Source: Streptacidiphilus carbonis
Lineage (GTDB): Bacteria; Actinomycetota; Actinomycetes; Streptomycetales; Streptomycetaceae
Length of the DNA stretch: 62,701 nucleotides
Direction of reading: 5' to 3'
Assembly (NCBI RefSeq): GCF_000787775.1
Contig: NZ_BBPM01000036.1
Coordinates: 8,370 to 71,070, forward strand
Both the position numbers and the translations under genes were made by a program. This document shows, piece by piece, positions 1 through 7,501 of this stretch. Under the pieces are notes generated by a model that saw only the letters and a program-made list of their open reading frames with translations, ran no database searches and was not told where the DNA came from. The stretch's first letter is position 1, and every line of letters begins with the position of its first letter.

Positions 1-371
1 GCCAGCCCCAGTCCCGCGGCCGCGAAGCCGAGGAAGGCCGGGTACTCGAAGCCGCCGCTGTGGGCGAAGAAGCCCGCCGGCGCGTGCACCGCGACCGCTC
101 CCGCCATCGCCCCGGCCGCCGCCGCCCCCGCGACGGGGGTGGCCAGGCCCAGCGCGAGCAGCGCGCCGCCGCCGGCCTCGCCCAGCCCGGCGGCGATCGC
201 GCTCGGCCGTCCGGGGGTGAAGCCCATGTGCTCCATGGCCTTGCCGGTGCCCTCGATCCCGCCGCCGCCGAACCAGCCGAGCAGCTTCTGCGAGCCGTGG
301 GCGAAGAGCACCCCGCCGGTGCCCAGGCGCAGGGCGAGCAGTCCGAGGTCCTTACGGTCGATGAGGTGCAT
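1..371 (-). CDS. DoxX family membrane protein (3' end outside window)
   Basis: The reading frame begins at an ATG at 371 and runs off the left edge, giving about 123 residues. The N-terminus reads MHLIDRKDLGLLALRLGTGG, followed by FAHGSQKLLGWFGGGG, the typical first helix and loop of DoxX/TQO-small-subunit-like proteins. Further hydrophobic Ala/Gly-rich helices and a GFFAHSGGFEYP loop follow, also typical of the family. A GGAAAGG ribosome binding site lies upstream of the start. DoxX proteins are four-helix membrane proteins, some tied to thiol redox balance; the specific role here cannot be told. The family call is firm, the function is not. Confidence 0.8.
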   Translation of the reverse strand, partial: MHLIDRKDLGLLALRLGTGGVLFAHGSQKLLGWFGGGGIEGTGKAMEHMGFTPGRPSAIAAGLGEAGGGALLALGLATPVAGAAAAGAMAGAVAVHAPAGFFAHSGGFEYPAFLGFAAAGLGL

Positions 372-469
372 GGAGCGGCCTTTCCGGTGGACGGAGGAGT
401 CGTTCCTCAGTCTGCGGCGGCCCGGCCGCCCACGCGCGTCCGATGCCTCCGCCCGGTGCCGCCGCCCGA

Positions 470-973
470 CTACCGGGTCGGCAAGGACAGTTCGGAGGCC
501 CCCTTGGCCAGGCAGACGCTCAGCGGGCTCCCGCGGTAGATCCCGAACTTCTCGATCGGCAGGTAGCCCTCCGAGGCGTAGAGCGCCAGCGCCTCGGGCT
601 GCTCGGTGCCGGTCTCCAGGACCAGCCGCAGCCGCCCGGCCCGGTACGCCTCCGCCTCCAGGAACCGCAGCACGGCCCTGGCCACACCCCGGCCGCGGGC
701 GGAGGGCACGGTGTACATCCGCTTCAGCTCGGCGTCGCCGTCGGCGAGCCCGGGCTCGTCGGCCTCGGCGTCGCGGGCCCGCCAGGCACCGGTGCCGACC
801 GGCTCGCCGCGGTCGTCGTAGACCACCGCGAACAGGCCCTGCGGCGGGTCGAACTCACCGGGTTCGACGGGGGTCAGGTCGACGTCCCCGTAGCGGCGCA
901 CGTACTCCTGCTGGACCTCGGCGATCAGTCGCTGCGCGTCGGGGTGGGCGTAGCCCACGACTCGAATGTCCAT
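470..973 (-). CDS. GNAT family N-acetyltransferase
   Basis: A 167-residue protein with the acetyl-CoA binding motif A visible as RGRGVARAVL at about residues 93-102, preceded by the beta-strand LKRMYTVPSAR. The C-terminal ALYASEGYLPIEKFGIYRG matches the GNAT motif B region (ALYEKxGF). It should transfer an acetyl group from acetyl-CoA to an amine; the substrate is unknown. The start is an ATG at 973 with a TAGGAT -10 box (complement 980-985) only six bases upstream, so the mRNA is probably leaderless. It stands alone between DoxX and the ankyrin gene on the same strand. Confidence 0.85.
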   Translation of the reverse strand: MDIRVVGYAHPDAQRLIAEVQQEYVRRYGDVDLTPVEPGEFDPPQGLFAVVYDDRGEPVGTGAWRARDAEADEPGLADGDAELKRMYTVPSARGRGVARAVLRFLEAEAYRAGRLRLVLETGTEQPEALALYASEGYLPIEKFGIYRGSPLSVCLAKGASELSLPTR

Positions 974-995
974 TCGGCGATCCTAACGGGGGCCT

Positions 996-1388
996 TCAGA
1001 GCGCCGTGAACCGCTCCACCAGCGCCGTCCGCCCGAACATCTCCGCCGTCGCCGCCGCCGAGGGCTGGCCCGCGTGCGGGTCGGCGCCGCCGGCCAGCAG
1101 CGCCTCTATCACCGCGTCCTCGCCCTTGAACACCGCGCCGGCCAGCGGGGTCTGACCGCGGTCGTTGGCGCGGTTGGCGTCCGCACCCCGTTCCAGCAGG
1201 GTCCGCACCGCCTCGGCATGGCCGTGGTAGGCCGCGAGCATCACCAGGGTGTCGCCCCGGTCGTTGCAGAGGTCCGCGGGCGCCCCGGCGTCCACATACG
1301 CCGCGAGCGCGGGGGCGTCCCCGGCCCTGGCGGCGTCGAAGACCTTCGCCGCCAGCTCGACCAGTTCAGGGTCAACAGGCTCGTTCAT
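996..1388 (-). CDS. Ankyrin repeat domain protein
   Basis: A 130-residue protein made almost entirely of ankyrin repeats: GDTLVMLAAYHGHAEAVRTL, then GQTPLAGAVFKGEDAVIEAL, each followed by the LLERGADAN / LLAGGADPH turn. It has no signal peptide and no other domain, so it is probably a soluble protein-binding module. The ATG at 1388 was chosen because GAGGAG lies just upstream and because the frame upstream has no family sequence. Small stand-alone ankyrin proteins of this size are common in Streptomyces, often near catalases or regulators; no partner is evident here. Confidence 0.85.
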   Translation of the reverse strand: MNEPVDPELVELAAKVFDAARAGDAPALAAYVDAGAPADLCNDRGDTLVMLAAYHGHAEAVRTLLERGADANRANDRGQTPLAGAVFKGEDAVIEALLAGGADPHAGQPSAAATAEMFGRTALVERFTAL

Positions 1389-1786
1389 ACCGCTACTCCT
1401 CGGTCCATCGGCTTCGGTCAACGCTCCGGTCGCGCACGAGAGTGCGAGCGACGCCATTCTGCCGGGTCCGGGCTCGGCGCACGCCCCTCGTGCCGTCCAC
1501 CATGCGGTCGGATCCCGGAGCGCCGACACCCGAACGGGCGAACATCCAGCGCGCCGCACATAACCCTGCCGCGGGGGCGGACAGCATCAGCTTCTGAGCG
1601 GCAATGCGCAGCTCAGCGGCCCGTTTGGTTGCGGCCTCAGGGAAAATCCACCCATTTGCGCCTATCCATCATCTATTACTTTTTGTCACCATAAGGGTGC
1701 GCAATGTGATCGGATTCTGACTGACACCCCGCCGTCCCACGGCGTCGTCGTCCCGACACCCGTCCCCGCACTTCGAGGAGCCCACC
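1389..1786. other. Intergenic gap with an AT-rich promoter-like patch
   Basis: This gap of about 400 bases separates the ankyrin gene (minus) from the small membrane gene (plus). I see no convincing coding sequence. Around 1660-1700 the base composition drops sharply in GC (ATCATCTATTACTTTTTGTC), unusual for this chromosome. TTGTCA at 1683-1688 with TGTGAT at 1705-1710 (16-base spacer) could be a promoter for the downstream gene pair. This is a guess from sequence only. Confidence 0.3.
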
Positions 1787-1981
1787 GTGATCCTCTCCAT
1801 CTCCGGAGTCGTCCTGCTCGGCACCATCGCCTTCCTGTTCTTCCGCAAGGACGGCATGAAGATCTCGCATGCAGTGGTCTGCGCGCTGTTCGGCTTCTAC
1901 CTGGCAGGGACCGCCATCGCCCCCAGCATCAAGGCCGGCGGCCAGAGCCTGGCCAGCCTGCTCGGCGGCATCAAGTTCTGA
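1787..1981 (+). CDS. Small membrane protein, possible plasmid-spread (Spd)-like
   Basis: A 64-residue protein starting at GTG 1787 with GAGGAG upstream. It has two predicted membrane segments (ILSISGVVLLGTIAFLFF and AVVCALFGFYLAGTAIAP) and ends GGQSLASLLGGIKF. It lies 83 bases ahead of the FtsK-like gene in the same direction, an arrangement like the spd genes beside traB in Streptomyces conjugative elements. That comparison rests on size, topology and neighbour only. It is probably co-transcribed with the FtsK-like gene. Confidence 0.7.
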   Translation: MILSISGVVLLGTIAFLFFRKDGMKISHAVVCALFGFYLAGTAIAPSIKAGGQSLASLLGGIKF

Positions 1982-2064
1982 CCCGCGGCCCGCGCCGCCC
2001 CTACCGCCGCCCCCTTCCCACCGCCGAACCGCGCCCCTGCCTGCCCCTTGCCGGAGAGACACCG

Positions 2065-3705
2065 ATGACCCTGAACGAACACCTCACCCGGGGGCGCGAG
2101 TTCGCACGCACCGCCGGCGACCACGCCGCCGACATGTTCGGTCCGCTGATCACCATCGGCCGCGGCCTGCGCTGCCACGGCCGCTGGACCAGGAACTGGT
2201 GGGGCAACCTGCCCAAGGACCGCCGCGGCCCGGCCGTACTCCTGGTCATCGCCGTTCTCGCCGCCGTCGCCCTGCTCCCCTACGGCCCGCTGCTGGCCCT
2301 GCTGACCCTGATGGGCAGCGCGGCCTGGGCGGGCCGCGACCGTTCCCCGGCCCCCGAGCCGGCCCCCGACACCAGCCTGCTGAAGCTGGGCGCCATCTAC
2401 ACCGCGCTCACCCCCTATCTGGTGCACGAGTCCGACCCCAGCCCGATGTACAGCCACGGCGGCGATTTCAAGACCGCCTTCAACTCCTGGGAGTTCGACG
2501 CCGAGGGACGGCTTGCCTCGCTGGAGCTGCGCTACCCCGCCTACTTCACCGACACCGAGCCGCACGCCAGGGCCCGGATCGAGCACGTGGTGCACAGCAA
2601 GGCCGGCCGCAGCCGTGAGTACCGCTTCACCTGGGACGAGGAGACCAACCACCTCCGGGTCGCCGCGCTGACCCCGCTGCCCAACGACATCACCGCCCAG
2701 CCCTATGTCACCGCCCACGGCGAGGTCGTCCTCGGCTTCACCGACACCAGCAGCACCAACCGGATGATCCCGGTGCGCCAGGGCTCCGGCACCGCGCACC
2801 AGCCCCCGGTGCTGTGGCGGACCGGGCCCCGCGCGAGCGAACCGCACCTGCTGGCGCTGGGCACCCACGGCCACGGCACCTCCACCCTGCTGCGCTCGCT
2901 GGCGCTGCAGGCGCTGCCGCACGGCGACATCGTGGTCATCGACGGCGCGGGCACCGGCGAGCACGCCTGCCTGGTCGGCCGCCCCGGCGTGCACACCGTG
3001 GAGACCAGCCTGCACGGCGCGCTGGCCGCGCTGGAGTGGGCCATGCACGAGACCCAGCGCCGCCTGGACGCCCACAACCTGGCCAAGCGCACCGGCGAGG
3101 CGCCGCCCGCCGACACCGTCCGTCCGCTGTGGCTGCTGCTGGACCACCCGGCCGAGCTCAGCGAGCTGGCCCAGGCCGAGGACCGCCCCGACCCCCAGGA
3201 CCTGCTGGAGTTCCCGCTGCGGCACGGCCGCACCGCGCACATCACCGTCGTGGTCGCGGACCATCTGGACGCGCTGGACCGGATCAAGCCCACGGTGCGC
3301 TCGGCCACCCGCGCCCGGGTGGTGCTGGGCGCGCTGGACCCGGACCTGGCCCCGGAGGCGCTCGGCGTGCCGCTGGACATCACCCCCTCCAGCCACACCC
3401 CGGCCGGACGCGGCTACGCCCGGCTCGGCACCAACCCCCCGGTGCGGATCCAGGTCCCGGCCGCGCCGGACCCGCTGGACGAGGAGACCCCGGCCGACCA
3501 GCGCGACGCGGTGATCGCCCTGCTCCCGCACGCCGACAGCCGCACCGAGGGCACGCCCGTGCTGACCAAGGCGCCGCCCCCAGTACCCGCCTCGCTGGAC
3601 CAGGACCGACCGGCCCAGGACCGTCCGGTGCAGACCCCGGAGAGCCCCGAGGAGCGCACCGGCGAGATCGCCCGCCCGATCACCACGTCGCTGCCACTGC
3701 TCTGA
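2065..3705 (+). CDS. FtsK/SpoIIIE-like membrane protein with degenerate Walker A
   Basis: A 546-residue protein. Residues about 53-90 form two membrane helices (AVLLVIAVLAAVALLPYG and following). A C-terminal P-loop-like domain starts near residue 265 with GTHGHGTSTLLRSLALQAL, where FtsK/TraB proteins have GxxGxGKS/T. The P-loop lysine is replaced by threonine. IVVIDGAGTGEH and LWLLLDHPAEL follow, matching the FtsK beta-strand and Walker B regions, but the usual second acidic residue is absent. DNA pumping by ATP hydrolysis is therefore doubtful; a structural or regulatory role is likelier. The start ATG follows GGAGAG. The gene ends at a convergent junction marked by a dispersed hairpin repeat. 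Confidence 0.7.
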   Translation: MTLNEHLTRGREFARTAGDHAADMFGPLITIGRGLRCHGRWTRNWWGNLPKDRRGPAVLLVIAVLAAVALLPYGPLLALLTLMGSAAWAGRDRSPAPEPAPDTSLLKLGAIYTALTPYLVHESDPSPMYSHGGDFKTAFNSWEFDAEGRLASLELRYPAYFTDTEPHARARIEHVVHSKAGRSREYRFTWDEETNHLRVAALTPLPNDITAQPYVTAHGEVVLGFTDTSSTNRMIPVRQGSGTAHQPPVLWRTGPRASEPHLLALGTHGHGTSTLLRSLALQALPHGDIVVIDGAGTGEHACLVGRPGVHTVETSLHGALAALEWAMHETQRRLDAHNLAKRTGEAPPADTVRPLWLLLDHPAELSELAQAEDRPDPQDLLEFPLRHGRTAHITVVVADHLDALDRIKPTVRSATRARVVLGALDPDLAPEALGVPLDITPSSHTPAGRGYARLGTNPPVRIQVPAAPDPLDEETPADQRDAVIALLPHADSRTEGTPVLTKAPPPVPASLDQDRPAQDRPVQTPESPEERTGEIARPITTSLPLL

Positions 3706-3739
3706 GCTGGGGCGGGGCGGGGCTGCAGGATCCCTTTCG

Positions 3740-3850
3740 GCTGCGGCGCATGCGTGGCTCGTCGCGCAGTTCCCCGCGCCCCCCAGGTTGTGCGACCGGG
3801 CCAGTTGCAGATGCTCAGGAGCGCGACGAGCCAGGGACGCGCCGCAGACC
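3740..3850. repeat. Dispersed hairpin repeat, copy A (partly deleted)
   Basis: Left arm GGCTCGTCGCGC at 3756-3767 pairs with GCGCGACGAGCC at 3821-3832. The left side continues as AGTTCCCCGCGCCCC, but the matching GGGGCGCGGGGAACT is missing from the right side, where only a short GCTCAGGA remains. An inner palindrome TGCGACCGGGCCAGTTGCA is kept. Outside the arms, GCGGCG and CGCCGC also pair. The element sits exactly between two convergent genes, so it probably terminates both. Copies B, C and D keep both arms. Confidence 0.75.
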
Positions 3851-3853
3851 GCG

Positions 3854-4144
3854 CTACGCCGCCGCCATCTGCTCCTCGGCCCGCGCCGCCGCCGACAGCG
3901 CCCTTGTCGTCGCCGCCCAGCGGTGGTCATCGATGGCGTCCGCCATCAGCGGATGCTCCCGCACGGTGCGCAGCGCCTGATCGTGCGCCGCACGCAGCCT
4001 GCGGTACTCCTCCTGCCGCGGCAGCGGCCACCGCGCGACCGGGCTGTCCGGTCCCGCCAGCACGAACGCGCGCGAGGCGGCCTCGCAGGCCCAGACCTGA
4101 CGCTGGGCCAGGAGAAGCTCCTGCGGGAAGCGGCTCGCCGACAT
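3854..4144 (-). CDS. Conserved hypothetical protein (96 aa)
   Basis: A soluble, helix-rich 96-residue protein starting MSASRFPQELLLAQRQVWAC and ending in a DHRWAATTRALSAAARAEEQ helix. There is no signal peptide, membrane segment or motif I recognise. An upstream in-frame GTG would add a few residues; the ATG at 4144 gives the cleaner N-terminus although its ribosome binding site is weak. Codon use is normal for the chromosome, so I take it to be real. It converges with the FtsK-like gene and diverges from the phosphodiesterase gene. Confidence 0.6.
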   Translation of the reverse strand: MSASRFPQELLLAQRQVWACEAASRAFVLAGPDSPVARWPLPRQEEYRRLRAAHDQALRTVREHPLMADAIDDHRWAATTRALSAAARAEEQMAAA

Positions 4145-4282
4145 GGCACAGAGTCTCGCATCCGGGGCTGACAAACAGACATGAGGTGGATGAACGTCCG
4201 CTGAGGATCCGTCAGCGGTCCCCGGCCGGGCGCTCCCGGCTGCATACTGCTGGCAGCTTCGCCCCGGACCGATGGAGCTCCC

Positions 4283-5089
4283 GTGACCAGCCGACGCCTG
4301 CCGCGCCACCCCTTCCTGGACCATCCGGGACCGCTCGCCATCGCCCATCGCGGCGGCGCCCTGGGCGGCCCGGAGAACTCCATGGCGGCGTTCGCCCGCT
4401 CGGTCCGGCTGGGCTACCGCTACCTGGAGACGGACGTCCACGCCACCGCCGACGGCGTCCTGGTGGCCTTCCACGACAGCCGGCTGGAACGGGTCACCGA
4501 CAGCGCCGGCGCCATCGCCTCGCTGCCCTGGCGCACCGTCGCCGCCGCCCGGATCGCCGGCCGCGAGCCGATCCCCCGCCTGGAAGAACTGCTGGCCGCC
4601 TTCCCCGAGGCCCGCTTCAGCATCGACATCAAGGCGTCCGGCGCGGTCCGCCCGCTGGCCGACACCATCCGCAGGACCGCCGCCTGGGACCGGGTCTGCG
4701 TCGGCACCTTCTCCGACGGCCGGCTCTCCGCGGTCCGCGCCGCCGCCGGGCCCCGGCTGGCCACCGCGCTGTCCCCGCGCGGGGTGCTGGGGCTGCGGCT
4801 GCGCTCGCTCAGCGGCCCGGTGCCGGTGGACCGGCTGCTCGGGGCCGCCGCCCGCCGGCAGACCGTCTGCGTCCAGGTCCCCGTCCGCTGGCCCGCCTCC
4901 GGGGTCCCGGTGGTGGACCGGACCTTCCTGCGCGCCGCCCACGGACTGGGCCTGCAGGTCCATGTGTGGACGGTGGACCGGGCCGAGGAGATGCACTCCC
5001 TGCTGGACCTCGGCGTGGACGGCATCATGGCGGACCGCGTGGACGTCCTGCGCGACGTGCTGATCGAGCGCGGCGCCTGGCCGGGGTGA
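4283..5089 (+). CDS. Glycerophosphodiester phosphodiesterase
   Basis: A 268-residue protein of the GDPD TIM-barrel family. The diagnostic residues are visible: AHRGG with His22-Arg23, PEN (Glu31-Asn32), LETDVH with Glu49 and Asp51 for the metal, and AFHD with the second catalytic His64. The C-terminal VHVWTVDRAEEM and GVDGIMADRVD match the last two strands. It hydrolyses glycerophosphodiesters to glycerol-3-phosphate and an alcohol. No signal peptide is seen, so it is probably cytoplasmic. The GTG at 4283 follows GGAGCTCCC. A weak inverted repeat (GCCGGTA at 5110 / TACCGGC at 5136) lies after the gene. Confidence 0.9.
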   Translation: MTSRRLPRHPFLDHPGPLAIAHRGGALGGPENSMAAFARSVRLGYRYLETDVHATADGVLVAFHDSRLERVTDSAGAIASLPWRTVAAARIAGREPIPRLEELLAAFPEARFSIDIKASGAVRPLADTIRRTAAWDRVCVGTFSDGRLSAVRAAAGPRLATALSPRGVLGLRLRSLSGPVPVDRLLGAAARRQTVCVQVPVRWPASGVPVVDRTFLRAAHGLGLQVHVWTVDRAEEMHSLLDLGVDGIMADRVDVLRDVLIERGAWPG

Positions 5090-5259
5090 CCGTCCGGGGG
5101 ACCAGGGCGGCCGGTAGTGTACGCCGGGAAATCAATACCGGCACCGTGACGGCACGCAAAAAGTCGGCAACTCAGGGTGATATTCACGTTGAGATGTGAC
5201 ATTTCGGGCGGGTGTGGGTACAAACAGGGGCGGCACGACGGAAGACGTATCTCCCGAAC

Positions 5260-5286
5260 GGGAATCTTCGACGGTTGCCGCACGTT
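5260..5286 (+). promoter_or_regulatory. SigR-type promoter of rbpA
   Basis: GGGAAT at 5260-5265 is followed, after exactly 18 bases, by GTT at 5284-5286. This matches the SigR consensus GGAAT-N18-GTT for the thiol-stress sigma factor of Streptomyces. rbpA is a known SigR target in S. coelicolor, which supports the call. The start codon is 64 bases downstream. A second, weaker promoter-like pair lies upstream: TGACAT at 5197-5202 and TACAAA at 5219-5224 with a 16-base spacer. Confidence 0.8.
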
Positions 5287-5349
5287 GCACCAACCGACGA
5301 AGACAGCGACATCCAGTCCTGTGGGCCATAAGCCCGGGAGGCACGATTC

Positions 5350-5724
5350 ATGAGTGAGCGAGCTCTCCGCGGCACGCGACTCGGGGCCACCAGCTACGAG
5401 ACCGACCGCGGCATCGACCTGGCCCCGCGCCAGACCGTCGAGTACGCATGTACGAACGGACACCGCTTTGAGGTTCCGTTCTCCGTAGAGGCCGAGATCC
5501 CGACCGTGTGGGAGTGCCGCTTCTGCGGCAGCGAGGCACTACTGCTCGACGGCGACGAACCAGAGGAAAAGAAGGCGAAGCCCGCCCGGACGCATTGGGA
5601 CATGCTGATGGAGCGGCGTACCCGCGAGGAACTGGAGGAGGTGCTCGCCGAACGGCTCGCAGTCCTGCGGTCCGGCGGTATGAACATCGCCGTCCACCCC
5701 CGCGACAACCGCAAGTCCGCCTGA
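5350..5724 (+). CDS. rbpA: RNA polymerase-binding protein RbpA
   Basis: A 124-residue protein matching RbpA along its whole length. The N-terminal tail MSERALRGTRLGATSYETDR is followed by the zinc-ribbon-like core with CTNGHRF and WECRFCGSEAL. The C-terminal sigma-interaction part is WDMLMERRTREELEEVLAER and ends RSGGMNIAVHPRDNRKSA. RbpA binds RNA polymerase and the principal sigma factor, stabilises open complexes and contributes to rifampicin tolerance. The ATG at 5350 gives the usual family length; GGGAGG lies upstream. A SigR promoter precedes it and a strong terminator follows. Confidence 0.98.
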   Translation: MSERALRGTRLGATSYETDRGIDLAPRQTVEYACTNGHRFEVPFSVEAEIPTVWECRFCGSEALLLDGDEPEEKKAKPARTHWDMLMERRTREELEEVLAERLAVLRSGGMNIAVHPRDNRKSA

Positions 5725-5740
5725 TCCCTGGCGGACGGCC

Positions 5741-5803
5741 CGGCAGGGCCCGGGTCACAGCGCCACCTGGCTTTCACGAGGTGCTGTGTCCCGGGCCCTG
5801 CCG
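5741..5803 (+). terminator. Rho-independent-type terminator of rbpA
   Basis: CGGCAGGGCCCGGG at 5741-5754 pairs perfectly with CCCGGGCCCTGCCG at 5790-5803. The stem continues inwards with CACAGC and ACCT pairs around a TGGCTTTCACG-type loop. A short T-rich stretch (TGTTTCTTTC) follows. It starts 17 bases after the rbpA stop codon. Confidence 0.85.
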
Positions 5804-5824
5804 TGTTTCTTTCAGCGGAAACGT

Positions 5825-5941
5825 GCGGCGTGTGCCTGGCTTGTGGCGCAGTTCCCCGCGCCCCTATGGGTCTGCAACTGGCTCAGTTGCACTCGACAGG
5901 GGCGCGGGGAACTGCGCGAACATCAACCAGGCACACGCCGC
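5825..5941. repeat. Dispersed hairpin repeat, copy B
   Basis: Core arms GCGCAGTTCCCCGCGCCCCT (5846-5865) and its complement at 5898-5917 pair perfectly over 20 bases. Outer arms GCGGCGTGTGCCTGG (5825-5839) and CCAGGCACACGCCGC (5927-5941) pair perfectly over 15 bases. The loop contains its own hairpin, TGCAACTGGCTCAGTTGCA. It lies between convergent rbpA and fxsA, downstream of the rbpA terminator, so it may mainly stop transcription coming from fxsA. Confidence 0.85.
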
Positions 5942-5957
5942 AGCCGAAAAACCCGCC

Positions 5958-6545
5958 CTACTGCAACTGGTCCCGGGAGCCCCCGTACCCGTAGGGGTCG
6001 TCCCGCTTGCGCAGCGGGTCCTCGACCGGGTCCACCACCTCTCCCTGGACGACCTTGCCGTCGGGCCGATGGATCCGCAGCTGCTCCTGGAGCCGGAAGG
6101 CGTCCCCCAGCGGAGTGCCGGGCCGCCGCAGCCACCGTTCCGGCAGCCTGCGCAGCAGCCCCGCGGTGGGCGGGAACAGGCAGCCGAGGGCCAGCAGCTC
6201 GGAGAGGATCCCCGGGAGGGCCAGCAGCAGGCCGCCGGCGATGGTGACCGCGGTGCGGGTCTCCTTGGCGATCGGGTCCCCGCCCTCCGCGGGGTGGGCC
6301 CCGCCCCGCAGGCCGGCCGTGGTGGCCCGGAACGCCTTGAGCCCGGCCCGCTTGATCACCCAGCCGCCCAGCAGCGCCGAGGCCACCAGGTAGCACAGCA
6401 CCCCGAAGCCGCCGATCACCTCGGCCAGCAGGATCAGCAGCCAGATCTCCAGCACCACCAAGGCGGCGACCGCCAGCGGCAGGTATCGGCGCAGCCCGCG
6501 CGGGCGGGGACGGACGGTCCCGGTGTCGGGTCCTACCTGGCTCAC
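5958..6545 (-). CDS. fxsA: FxsA family membrane protein
   Basis: A 195-residue protein. Two strongly hydrophobic segments (LPLAVAALVVLEIWLLILLAEVIG and VLCYLVASALLGGWVIKRAGL) begin the FxsA core. GGLLLALPGILSELLALGCLFPP is the conserved family signature (LLIPGFltDxlGllLLiPP). The tail is polar and basic. FxsA is a cytoplasmic membrane protein; in E. coli its overexpression relieves phage T7 exclusion by plasmid F. The start is uncertain: GTG 6545 gives a short N-terminus before the first helix, while GTG 6632 would add 29 polar residues. Confidence 0.85.
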   Translation of the reverse strand: MSQVGPDTGTVRPRPRGLRRYLPLAVAALVVLEIWLLILLAEVIGGFGVLCYLVASALLGGWVIKRAGLKAFRATTAGLRGGAHPAEGGDPIAKETRTAVTIAGGLLLALPGILSELLALGCLFPPTAGLLRRLPERWLRRPGTPLGDAFRLQEQLRIHRPDGKVVQGEVVDPVEDPLRKRDDPYGYGGSRDQLQ

Positions 6546-6672
6546 GGCGCTGTCCAACTCTCTCTGCCGGCCGACAAGGCGATCACCCTGGTCAACGTAC
6601 GGGCCCGGGCGCTCGTTCCGCCGCCGACCCACTGCTGACCAGGGTGCCAGGTATCGCCGTGCGACGCCCGCG

Positions 6673-7458
6673 CTATGCCTCGCGGTCCGGCCGGGGGGCC
6701 GGGACGCGGCCGAGGCGGCTGTTGACGCCCCAGGAGGTGACCCGGCCCAGTGCCTCGACGACGATCTTGTTGCTCATCTTGCTGGCGCCGAACTCCCGCT
6801 CCACGAAGGTGATCGGCACCTCGGTGACCCGGAAGCCGGCCCGCACCGCGCGCCACGCGAGGTCCACCTGGAAGCAGTAGCCCTGGGAGGCGACCTCGCT
6901 CATGCCCAGACCCAGCAGGGTCTGCTTGCGGAAGGCCCGGTAGCCGCCGGTGACGTCGCGGATCGGCACCCGCAGCATCAGCCTGGAGTAGAGGCTGCCG
7001 CCGCGGGAGAGGAACTCCCGGCTCTTGGGCCAGTTGACCACCTCGCCGCCGGTCACCCAGCGCGATCCCAGCACCAGGTCGGCGCCGCGCAGCGCGGTCA
7101 GCAGCCGCGGCAGCTGCTCCGGCTGGTGCGAGCCGTCGGCGTCCATCTCCACCAGGACGTCGTAGCCGTTGTCGATGCCCCAGCGGAAGCCGGCCAGATA
7201 GGCGGCGCCCAGACCCTCCTTGCCCTTGCGGTGCAGCACCTGGAGGTTGGGGTCGGAGGCGGCGAGCTCGTCGGCGGCCCGGCCGGTACCGTCCGGGCTG
7301 TTGTCGTCGGCGACCAGGATGTGCGCCTCGGGCACGGCGGAGCGCACCCGGGAGGTGATCCGCCCGATGTTCTCGATCTCGTTGTACGTCGGAATGATCA
7401 CCAGGATCTTGCCCAGGTCACCGAAGGTCTCGTGGACCCGGGTGGTGCTGTCGGTCAC
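6673..7458 (-). CDS. ppm1: Polyprenol monophosphomannose synthase
   Basis: A 261-residue family 2 glycosyltransferase. ILVIIPTYNEIENI starts the nucleotide-sugar fold, ADDNSPDGTG and VEMDADGSHQPEQL (DxD motif) bind GDP-mannose and metal, and VTGGYRAFRK and ITFVEREFGASKMS are typical of dolichol/polyprenol-phosphate mannose synthases. It makes polyprenyl-phosphate-mannose, the donor for protein O-mannosylation in actinomycetes. There is no C-terminal membrane domain, as expected for the stand-alone form. The gene lies 43 bases downstream of lnt; in mycobacteria the two activities are fused or coupled, so their pairing here is meaningful. Confidence 0.93.
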   Translation of the reverse strand: MTDSTTRVHETFGDLGKILVIIPTYNEIENIGRITSRVRSAVPEAHILVADDNSPDGTGRAADELAASDPNLQVLHRKGKEGLGAAYLAGFRWGIDNGYDVLVEMDADGSHQPEQLPRLLTALRGADLVLGSRWVTGGEVVNWPKSREFLSRGGSLYSRLMLRVPIRDVTGGYRAFRKQTLLGLGMSEVASQGYCFQVDLAWRAVRAGFRVTEVPITFVEREFGASKMSNKIVVEALGRVTSWGVNSRLGRVPAPRPDREA

Positions 7459-7501
7459 GGACCGGCCCCTTTGTCAGCTGCGTCAGTTGTTCGAGTGTTC
7501 C

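Noticed and set aside
1897-3930. Long minus-strand open frame of 677 residues opposite the FtsK-like gene
   Set aside because: It is Gly/Arg/Ala-rich with no family motifs, and the plus-strand gene in the same place has recognisable domains. Long antisense frames are normal at this GC content.
5786-6247. Frames across the hairpin repeat reading SSPRPQ- or AQFPAP-type peptides
   Set aside because: These peptides come from translating the dispersed GCGCAGTTCCCCGCGCCCC hairpin and recur at every copy; they are not genes.
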